Assembly (NCBI GenBank): GCA_012976225.1
Contig: JAAVVG010000034.1
Location: 10,001-74,000 of the forward strand
Direction: 5' to 3'
DNA from: Golubevia sp. BC0850
Lineage: Eukaryota; Basidiomycota; Exobasidiomycetes; Golubeviales; Golubeviaceae
DNA length: 64,000 bases
A program made the translations under genes and the position numbers. Positions 55,044-64,000 of the stretch are shown piece by piece; position 1 is the stretch's first letter; each line of letters begins with the position of its first letter. The notes under the pieces were generated by a model. That model ran no database searches and was not told where the DNA came from. It was given only the letters and a program-made list of their open reading frames with translations.

Positions 55044-58000
55044 ATGGACTCAAATTGGATGTCAGAACTGAATTCTGACTTTCCAATGAAAGTCTTGCAA
55101 TCATCAACCTATAACTGCTGCAATCGGCAGCGACACAGGAGGACGGCAGCCAACAGTTCTTCTAATCTTCTATCTACGACTCTCCTCCTATCAATCTCTC
55201 TTCTACTCCTCCTAGTCCCCTCTTCCAATGCAAAATCCAATCCTTCAACCTCAAATTCACTCACCTGGGGTACTTATAGACCTCAAGTTTACTTTGGTTT
55301 AAGAGCTAAAGTTCCAGATTCTCTTCTAACAGGTCTAGCTTGGTATTCACCAGCAACTTACACTAACATGGTCAAAATGAGGTCGGAATTCGATGATGGA
55401 GATCAATTGGAAAGTGTGGATTATACCTATCATGATGCTAGATCTTTTGCTGAACAAGAAGTGGTGGACAAAGAGAACAACTACAAGATCATCACTAGTT
55501 GGTTCAAACCTCTTGGTGGAGAGGCTGAGGGAGAGGAAGCAGGTGCTAATTGGGCTGTGAGAGTACGAGGGGAAGTTCTGGATGAATGTGAGTACTTAGC
55601 CGAAGTTGTGAATGAGGTTTTTGTGAGGTAGGACGAGAGAAGAGTGCCAGCTCGAGGTCTTTAGAAGGAAGCAGCAGCTCTCAGGATTAGCTTCTGCACC
55701 TGGAAGAATCTGTGTGTCATTCTTGTGGGGGTACCATTTTTCGGAGCACGATCTGCTTCCATCCTCAGCTGGAGGGTGTGCTTCGAAGACTCACCTCCAA
55801 TGTTCCTTGCCCACCCACAGCTAGGGTGGCCTCTCTCTCCTCTCTCTTCTACCTCTCTTTGGAATCCGGCTTCCTTGCCTTGGACAACGAAGAAGATGAA
55901 TTAGGGATTCCAGCTGGAGAATCAGTCTCTTTCTCTGGCTCTATGCCTGAACTCGGAGAATTTAATTTGAGGATAGAGGAACCAAAGACCAACACCTACA
56001 ATCTAGATGGAGAAGCATATGATAATTTCGCAGACACTGTGGGTAGGACTAGTTTCTTTGGTGCTCAGATTCCTATCGGAGCTGGATGGAAAGCCAAAAG
56101 TGAGTACATCGAGGGCATTTATGAAGGTAGTCAGACCTCATCTCTGACAATCTTTTCCCCTTCTCACTTCCAGCGATCCTTCAAACCGAGTTAGGATCAG
56201 TAGCAAAACCTGTGATCTCAGAATACACAACTGAGAATCTTCCGGATCCTTCATACGTACTGCAACTATCCAACGAAGTTCTATCTTCCTCCAACTTCTT
56301 CTCGATTCAGAAATCTTTCGTAGGCAACTTTTCGTTCGACGTCTTTTATGAAAGTGCATCTACCACTGGAGGTTCTAAACTCGATTCTGAAGGTCTTTCA
56401 GCTGGAATCTCTCACTCAAAGACTTCTTATGATGAGCGATTCGAGTCAACCTTCGGATTAGAGAGCAAAGGTTTCACTGGAGAGCTGGTCGAATTTGCCA
56501 AGAGAATGACTTCAAGTGTAGTGGGAGGGATTGGTTACTTCTATGGACAATCTATTGTCGACAGAAGTTTCACTCACGAATACGATTCAGAAAATACAGG
56601 TAGAGGATCTTATGATGCAAATGAAGATCGAGGATCTCCAGATCCAAGATTATCGGAAGAAACTGGTTTATTCACTGGAACTCCTTCCAGAAGTATGTTC
56701 CCAAGAGGTTTCTATTGGGATGAAGGATTCCATTTAGCTCACATTGGAGCTTGGGATAATGATTTGAGTTTGGAAATCCTTCAGAGTTGGGTGGATCTAA
56801 TCGATGAAGATGGTTGGGTTGCTAGAGAACAGATTTTAGGCGAAGAAGCTAGAAGTAGAGTTCCAAAAGAGTTCCAAACTCAGTATCCACTCTATGCAAA
56901 TCCTCCAACTCTGATTATGGCTGTTACGATGTTCTTGGATCGATTAGATGCTAGGTCAGATTCGCCAGTCGATGCATCTTTCGGTACAGTTCAATCTGTC
57001 TTTTCTTCTTCCGACTCTTCCGATCCACTCTCGGCTCTTTCAAACAAACTTGTTCAAGACGCAGATGCTGCTAGAAGTTTCTTATCTTCGATCTATCCTC
57101 ATCTAAGAAGACACTACCTTTGGTTTAGGAGGACTCAGAGAGGAGAGATCACCGAGTGGGATAGAGAAGCTAGCTCTAAAGGAGAAGCTTATCGGTGGAG
57201 AGGTAGAACTAAGAATCATGTGTTAACCTCTGGATTGGATGATTACCCTAGAGCAAAGGAACCTCATTCAGGAGAACTTCATCTGGATCTCATGAGTTGG
57301 ATGGGCGGGTTTGCAAAGATGATGGGTAAGGTTGCAGAGAAAATTGGTGAAGTTGATGACGCCACAGAGTATGAGAGACATGAAGGAGCAATCAAAGCTA
57401 ATCTCGAAGGTGAGTGCCTTGAGGTCCGGGGAGATTGAATGAGGATTTGTAGAAGGCAGAGGGAAATCGCTCACACGAAACCCCCTTTGTTTTAATTCTC
57501 CTGTTAGATCTTCACTGGAGCGAAGAAGAAAACATGTACTGTGATGCTACAGTCAACGACGAAGGTGAGCTTCCTGGACCCATCTTCCCTTGTTGAACCC
57601 CTGAAACTCTAAAGATTCGCTTCTTTGACCACCTCCCTTCATCAGATGAATCTATCCACATCTGTCACCGAGGATATATCTCTCTTTTCCCTTTCCTTCT
57701 ATCTCTGTTAGAACCTGATTCGGCTCATCTAGGCTCAATTCTGGATCTACTTTCAGATCCAAAACACCTTTGGTCGGAGTTCGGAATCAGGTCTCTCTCG
57801 ACTCAAGACGAGCATTTTGGAAAGGGAGAGAATTACTGGAGAGGTCCAGTTTGGATGCCAATGAACTACTTGACCTTGGCTGCCTTGAAGAAGGTGAGTC
57901 GACTGTGAGACGTCTCGACCTCAAGACTAGACACTGACCTTCATCCCTTCTCCTTTCGCTTTTTAAGACTTACGCGGCGCAACCAGGTCCATACCAAGCT

Positions 58001-58305
58001 AAAGCTCAAAAGATCTATGATCAACTGAGGGACAACTTGATCAAGAATGTTCATAAAGTATGTTGTCCGATTAGCTGTTGCTTAAGAGTTCACTGCTGAT
58101 CTAGAATTCCACTTCTACCTACCTCTCCACTTTGTCTTCTTCGAATCTCCTATCTCTCCTATCTTCCCTCCACTTCCAACAGGAACACAAGCGAACAGGG
58201 TATGCTTGGGAGCAGTACAACCCGGTGACTGGAGACGGTCAGAGATCGAAGCCGTTCACAGGTTGGACTTCTTTGGTGGCCCTTATCATGGCGGAGATCT
58301 ACTAG
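55044..58305 (+). CDS. CWH41: Mannosyl-oligosaccharide glucosidase I (GH63, GCS1/CWH41-like)
   Basis: ER type II membrane enzyme that trims the terminal glucose from Glc3Man9GlcNAc2 on new N-glycoproteins. From the ATG at 55044 a cytosolic basic stretch (NRQRHRRTAANSSSN) precedes a membrane anchor (LLSTTLLLSISLLLLLVPSS). GH63 blocks follow: WGTYRPQVYFGLRAKVPDSL, LTGLAWYS, MFPRGFYWDEGFHLAHIGAW, YPLYANPPTLIMAVTMFLD, VLTSGLDDYPRAKEPH, WMPMNYLTLAALK and PFTGWTSLVALIMAEIY at the C-terminus. Six or more introns occur (near 55590, 56100, 57410, 57565, 57893 and 58058). The second exon begins near 55.8 kb and its acceptor is not fixed. The length of about 850 aa fits yeast Cwh41 (833 aa). Confidence 0.9.
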
Positions 58306-58711
58306 ATCCCAATATGCAAGCTTTCAGGTGATCTAGGGATAAGGAGCAAGGAACTGGGAATGTTGTGGCTGGGCGGGAAAGAAGGGGATGAAAAGGGGAA
58401 AGGAGAAGAGACTTCTCTATTGAGTTGATTTTATACGATCTGTCTTCTCAGACAATGCTTGTCTTTGATCTGTCTTGGACTTTTGTGATCTCGATAGCCT
58501 TTGTTGGCGAGCTCTGTTGTTCTCAATCGCGAAGACCAGCAGAGCTATTTTTGACCTGGATTTTCTTCCTCTTTCCCCTCACCAACCTCACCTTCAATTC
58601 TTTTTTCTTTGACTTTCTTTCAAGTCAGAAATCAATCGATCTACCTCAAGAATCTCCATCTGCGAAGGAGAGCCCAATTGATACCGTTCCAACTTTCAAG
58701 CGCGACCAGAG
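58306..58711. other. Intergenic region and promoter of the RRVRE-repeat gene
   Basis: About 400 bp between glucosidase I and the next start. The second half is pyrimidine-rich, as expected before a gene. No recognisable element. Confidence 0.4.
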
Positions 58712-60093
58712 ATGTCTTTCAATGCAACTCCTCCTCTGGCCTTTGAGCCACCTTCATGTCTCTCCGTCAATGAAAACCTTCTACCAAGCACAAACAAAAG
58801 AGATTGGGCCTACAACGTTGGAATGCTCACCGCCAAGGACAGAATCGTTTTCTCAAAAGCTAGTCTGGTCGATTTTTTGAAGGTTCACTCTGTGGAAGTA
58901 GGACCAAACTGTACAGAGTTGAGCGCTTTGCCCAAGTGAGTAGGCTGGATCTACAAAGAGACGGATGATTTGGTGAAGCAGAGTGGTGCAGTAGGACCCC
59001 AGAGGGTTGGAACAGCAGAGCAAGGCAAAGAGGGAGGGTGTGCGAGGGAGAAGGAAAGGGAGCAATTCGTAAAAGTTCATTGCTCTGTTGACATGGTTGA
59101 TGTCAAGGCTTTGCACTGTGAATTAGTGTCAGCCGGTACTGTGCAATCTCTTCATCTTGTCGATCAAGTGGGAGGGACAGCGAACACCAACGATTCTTTG
59201 ACACCATCTGCTTCTAACGATTCCTTTACTTCATCCTCTTATCTGTTCTGACACCATCTTCATCTCACAGGTTCGCTGTAGTTGGGCAATTCAAAGAGAG
59301 CTCATCAGCCTCAGCTCCTCCTCCAGACATGTCCTCCCTCTCTGTCAAGGACACCTCTTTAGAAGCTCCTCGTCAAGCTCCAGCCGCTCCAGTAAAAGCT
59401 TCAACTCCAGCTTCTTCTAGTTCCACCGATCAAAGTACCGCGACTGCACCTATTCAGTCTCAAGTCACTCGCGGAATCGTCGTAGACCGTACGGATGCAT
59501 CTGGAGAAGCGTGGAAACCTACCAGAAGGGTTAGAGAACCAATCGGTGGCGGATCCGCTCAAATCGGAGCTCTATTCGGAGGAGATGATCACGACGATGA
59601 ACAAGCTCTGAGAGACGCTGAGGCTAGTGTCAGAGCCAGAAGAGGAGTCGCCACTTCGAACTCCCAATCTTCTCAACCTGAACCTGCTCCAGTAGCTCAA
59701 CCACGTCAAGCTGCTACTAAAGAACCCGAATCTGGAGCACAGGAGAAGTGGAAGCCCACTAGAAGAGTCAGAGAAGATGTAGGTGGAGGGTCTTCTCAAA
59801 TCAGTTCATTGTTTGGAGGAGATGAGGACAATGACGCTCTGAGAGAGGCTGAAGCAGCTGTCAGAGCTAGAAGAGGTGGGGTACAACCTGCTCCAGAAGA
59901 GTATCAGCCCAAGAAATATTACCCTTCCAGGAGAGTCAGGTCAGTTCTCATGAAGAAGTGGAGAGTGAGAAGAGAAGGCGTCAGCGAACTTTTGGTCTCA
60001 CGCTGACAAACTCTTTCTTTTTGATTTTTGATTTCTTCTCTACACAGGGAACCTGGAGGAACTGGGGGTGCTAGCAGCATCACTTTTGATTAG
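58712..60093 (+). CDS. Repeat protein with RRVRE-GGGS-LFGG motif, function unknown
   Basis: Exons 58712-58935, 59271-59939 and 60048-60093 join in phase to 312 aa. The N-terminus (NVGMLTAKDRIVFSKASLVD, FLKVHSVEVGPNC) matches nothing I know. The rest contains two near-identical units, PTRRVREPIGGGSAQIGALF with GG and PTRRVREDVGGGSSQISSLF with GG, each followed by an acidic patch and a helix ending AxVRARRG. A third partial unit at the very end reads PSRRVREPGGTGGASSITFD, interrupted by an intron. The R-V-x-x-P-GGGSS-LF pattern resembles the short microtubule-binding motifs of the plant SPIRAL1 and animal HN1/Jupiter families; that link is inferred from motif shape only. Linkers are Ser/Pro/Ala-rich and disordered. 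No membrane segment or signal is present. Confidence 0.65.
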
Positions 60094-60711
60094 GAAGACG
60101 TCGACAAGGAGGTTTCTGAACTGATGCAGAGAGCTGGTTTTCTCTGTCCTTTACTTTCTTTACTCGTCAACCTCCCTCTCTCTCCCAAAGCCTCCTCTTT
60201 CTAAGATCTTTGTTCAAAGCAGAAGTGAGCAGCTTTGAGCTCTCGTCATTTTTCGTAATACCCTTAATTTCTTCTTGAACTCCTCGACCGATTTCCGAGA
60301 CTGATGGTCTATTGTGCCATCTTCAGATTCACAATTGAGATATTGAGAGCTTACAGAGGCAATACATACTGATCGCAAGTTTGTCTAGATACCTGTTTTT
60401 GTTTGTTCGAAATCAAGAGAGAGAAACAAGTGAAATGGAATAGTAGGTGAGCCAGAATGGAGTTTGGGGTGAAATGTTGAAGAGAAACAGCTTTGAAATA
60501 CAGGATGAATTGCTTTAAGTGGGGGTTGTTGAAATGAATGGGAATGAAGATGGCGACCAAACGATGCATGTACATGGTGAGAGGAACAAACCTCGAGTAT
60601 TAACATTAACGTAATGGAGAATAAAAGCGATAGGTGTAGTCCGTTGAAATTAGAGTATTGGGAGGGGAAGTGGACAAGAGGGAAGATGAAGAGGGGGTAT
60701 GATAATGAAAT
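60094..60711. terminator. Convergent 3' region between the repeat gene and ATG1
   Basis: About 620 bp between two convergent genes. Short frames on both strands only, with no family match. T-rich and A-rich stretches at 60400-60600 are typical of 3' ends. Confidence 0.4.
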
Positions 60712-63700
60712 CTATTCACGAAGGAAAAGGCGACGACGAAGACCTTCGAGCCTTTTCTCGATGGAAACGATGACTGCGAAAGCGGAGATCAGGATGCAAT
60801 GTTTAGGTCAGTGATTTTCTGTCCCTGCGGGTTGGTAAGTAGAAGTGCGATCGCAGAAAACCACTCACATTGTCGAACCTGACCGACTTCGTTCTCAGGA
60901 AGTGATCTCCCATCCTCTCCAGGATCTAAAAGTCCTTCTAGCATTGTGAGAGCTGTTTCGTAGGCTAACAGACAGTTGTTTGGATCCCAACCAGCTCCGT
61001 CACGATTATTCTCGAGTTCGTCAAGCGCTGCAGCCTTTGCCTAGTTGAAGACAATGAAGGTCGAGGTTTGGTCAGCATCCGAACAACCATCATGAGGATC
61101 GCAGCTGTCAGCTCCTCAATACTTACCACTTCTAAAGCTTTGTCGTAGATAAGCTTCTCAAGATCTTGAGCCGTTTCCGAGAGTTGTTCTCCAAACTTGC
61201 CGCCTGCAAATGTAGCCTTTTCAAAAGTCTCGTTGAAGCGAGCTCTAAGCCATTGGACCACTGTTTGGAAACGACGAGAAAAGACAATCTGGTGAGTTCC
61301 AAGTGTCACGGCCCAATTTCATACTGCAGCTCTTTTACTCACAATCACTGACGTCGGCGCTCACGACGGGAGGAGAACCCTGCCTAGCTCTAGAATCAGT
61401 GAACAGCTTGGTGGCTTGGATCCCTCTTTGAAGAAAGCTGAGACTCTTCACATACAGCACGTAAGCTTCTGCGGCAGCACTTTCCGCCTCAGCGAGACCG
61501 CCACCAGAAAGAACTGAAGAACCACTACTGACACTTCTCCTATTGGTGGTCGAGATAACTTGAGATCCAGCTCTTCCAATGGATCCGAAGTTGGAATGAG
61601 AAGAAGTCTCCAAATCTGTAAGACTGCCGACCTGATGTGGGCCGGTTGGAAAGAAGTTGCTCATCTTTGAATCTGCACACTCGGCCAAGACCCAAGACTT
61701 CTCGGCTAGATCTTCCAGATGAAGTAATAGGTTTGCTTCTTGAGAATCCGGATGTTCTCCGCTCCTGATCAATGTAGATCTCCTGTTACCTCTGTTTCTG
61801 ACCAGACTGGCAGCGCTTCTCAGTGACATGCCGCTGGGAACTCCAAAGAGCCTGACTGAAGCCATTGAGATTGCTCTAGCCAAAGCACTTGAAGGTGGAT
61901 TGGCTGGAGTTGGCACGATGTTACTGTAAGATGGACTTGAGGAGAGAGAGATTCCACCTCTCGATGGATTGGCGATTCCAGCACCACCTCCCGAGATGAC
62001 TCTCATCGCATTGACATCTTCTCCTCCAGAAGGCGGAGTAGTCCCACTGGCTCCTCCAGCTAAATTTTGACTAGTCAAACGAGGAGAAGGGGAGCCAGAG
62101 CTCGAGAGACTGGTACGTCTGTTGAATCCGGTCGGTCTTGAGCCGGCAGGGAGAGCGAAGGGAGCGTTGGTCGGAGGAGTAGTCCCAGTTGGACTTCGAT
62201 TAGGTAGAGTGGCCAGTGGAGAAGAAGAAAGAATTCCTGGAGTAACGCCGATTCCAGTTGTGAAGGTGTTGGAGGGAGAAGAGGAGTTGCCAGGGATCGA
62301 GGAAGTAGAGCCCCCACTTCTCAACCTAGAAGGTCTCCTGACCAGCGCAGAGTTTGGACTTCTGGGATTGGAGTTCGGTGAACTTGCCAAAGCCAGCTCG
62401 TCTGCCAGAGCATTGACTTCGACGTTTCCTTTGTCTACCATGACATACTCCTTCCCTAGGAAGCTATCGGCGTCTGCTGGTGCGAGACCTTGAGATTGAG
62501 AGGCGTTCGGAGGACCTGTAGCTGGAACAGTAGTTTGAACATTGGTGAGACTGGAAGACGGAGTCAGGACAGCAGGGTCGTCCAGAGAGGAAGGAGAAGC
62601 TTCCCCTCTTCCGATGCCAGATCGATTCCCTTCAGATCCAGAGAGATTGGTTCTCACTTGAGTCAAAGGCTCGGCTCTTCTCTGATCTCTCAATGACCCG
62701 CCGTCGCCGACGACGTACTTTGACGTGAAGGTACGAGGAGTGATGGGGCTTGAAGGAGAGCTAGAAGTTGGAAGTTGAGAGGCCGGGAGTGGCTCTTCAC
62801 TTGAAGAGGGAATCGAGGAGCTTTGAAGAGATTGATTACTCCCATTCGAGCCTGAGCCTTGAAGTCCTTTTCCTGCTTCTTCTTCGATAGCCTGATCCGC
62901 CTTCCTCCTCTTCCTTTTCTCTCTCTCCTCTAATCTCTGGGTAGTCTCCTGACTGAAGGCTCTGCAGATCTCTCCGTTGAAGAGCTCTTCGAAGCTACCT
63001 CTCTCGACCGGCTTCTTTCTGAGAAGTAGACGAATGAGATCCTTGAGATCGTTCGAGACTAGATGAGGATGCGGAAGCGGCCGCTCGCCGTCTTTAGCTC
63101 TTCTATCCGCTTCCCTTTGAAGACTGCCAGCAGATCTCTCGTCCGGAAACTTGATTCGATCCTCTCCCCTCTCTATCTTCTTGAGGAGCTCTACGTGATT
63201 AGCGGCTCTGAAAGGAGGCTTCCCAACGCACATCTCGAAGAGGACGGCTCCGACAGACCACAGATCAGCTTTGGCGTCGTATTTCTCGTAGCGTAGGATC
63301 TCTGGTGCCATGTAGAGACTGTGGAGGAGATGCAGAACAGTGGATAGAAGTTAGACAAGGGAAGTGCAGATCGATCGGAAAGAGGGAAGGTCAAGCTACT
63401 CACGGAGAACCACAAAGCGTCTCTGCAAGACTAGCAGCAGGTAGATTTCTAGCGAATCCGAAATCAGCTACTTTCAGCTGAGGAATGTCTCTCTCATGAC
63501 CCATCTCGATCCAGTTCCGATCCGGAGGCTGAAGTAGTAGATTCTGAGGTTTGATGTCTCTGTGAACGATATTCTTGGCTCTCATGAACTCGAGTGCTGA
63601 GGCTAGTTGAGCGAGGAAAGATCTGGTGATAACCTCGTTTAATCCACCATCCTCTGGATGGGGGTACTCTCGAGTAGGTTCCAGATCACGACTTCCAGAG

Positions 63701-64000
63701 AGATAAGATGCAGATAGTGAGGACGAAGAAGAATGATGAAGGTTTTGGGAGTTGTAGATAGGTTCTGAATTGGAGGGTAGAGCACCTCTCTTCTTGATGT
63801 AGAGGGAAAGGTCTCCAGCCGAGCAGAACTCCATCACTAGATAGATGTAAGCGTCCGTTTTCTTTTGTCGCAAAGAGGTTGGAGAAAGCGAAGAGGTATG
63901 CAGGTCAGAATCACTCTCATGAAACTCTATCGAAGAGAGCCAAGCTGACTCACCAAGCAGTCCTTCAACTCTACAATATTCGGGTGACTAATGGCTCTCA
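60712..64000 (-). CDS. ATG1: Autophagy kinase ATG1 (ULK family), 5'-truncated by the window edge
   Basis: Ser/Thr kinase that starts autophagosome formation with ATG13 and ATG17. The window begins in the kinase N-lobe ([14 protein letters not shown], 64000-63954). The next exon (63861-63404) has [20 protein letters not shown], the catalytic loop [23 protein letters not shown] and ETLCGSP. The next (from 63318) has [36 protein letters not shown] and a long Ser/Pro-rich linker to about 61340. Short C-terminal exons read [67 protein letters not shown] and finally [20 protein letters not shown], stop at 60712-60714. The C-terminal helices match the ATG13-binding tMIT region. An insert of about 50 residues splits the kinase between [10 protein letters not shown] and [13 protein letters not shown], as is usual for basidiomycete ATG1. 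Missing: ATG and the Gly-rich loop. Confidence 0.93.

Noticed and set aside
1-64000. CRISPR arrays, bacterial operons, rRNA or tRNA clusters
   Set aside because: None seen. The sequence is eukaryotic, with spliceosomal introns throughout, and no regularly spaced direct repeats or tRNA box pairs were found.

Overview
The window looks like nuclear DNA of a basidiomycete fungus. Genes are dense and intron-rich, introns are mostly 50-120 nt with GTGAGT or GTAAGT donors, and Ser/Lys-rich low-complexity proteins are common. It carries fungal versions of MON2, a SUV39-type SET protein, NIP7, UTP14, eIF1, FYV7, alpha-tubulin, a DDHD phospholipase, CWC21, ER alpha-glucosidase I and ATG1. The short introns and moderate GC would fit Pucciniomycotina, but that is an inference. 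No tRNA, rRNA or CRISPR array was seen.

Layout. 0-10 kb is accessory: the tail of an unidentified gene, a poorly resolved spliced gene, an Ndc10/Crypton-type tyrosine recombinase on the minus strand (1.6-5.1 kb), an unrecognised spliced gene (5.3-6.2 kb) and a secreted type-B carboxylesterase (6.5-8.6 kb). 10-20.9 kb is core: MON2, a SET-domain methyltransferase, and an RNase III-fold protein divergent from it. 21-25 kb holds several F-box/LRR-like genes or remnants. 26-36.8 kb is core: NIP7 and UTP14 (divergent), a small unknown gene, eIF1 and FYV7 (divergent). 37-45 kb is gene-poor, with a small secreted cysteine-rich protein, a CoA-binding Rossmann protein and F-box/LRR debris. 45-64 kb is core again: alpha-tubulin, a DDHD phospholipase and CWC21 (divergent), a PLC-like phosphodiesterase and glucosidase I (divergent), a repeat protein with an RRVRE...GGGS...LFGG motif, and ATG1, which runs off the right edge.

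Functional themes. Ribosome production and translation start (NIP7, UTP14, FYV7, eIF1) sit within 10 kb and share two divergent intergenic regions of about 200 bp. Membrane traffic and autophagy (MON2, DDHD lipase, ATG1) and the secretory pathway (glucosidase I) are also represented. The most unusual local features are an eIF1 terminal coding exon of 7 nt, four consecutive micro-exons at the start of alpha-tubulin, a 0.7 kb UTP14 intron holding an LRR-like remnant, a three-exon cysteine-rich secreted peptide, the intact-looking recombinase and a scattered family of decaying F-box/LRR sequences. Exon borders were worked out by eye from frame, splice sites and family conservation; those marked approximate may be off.
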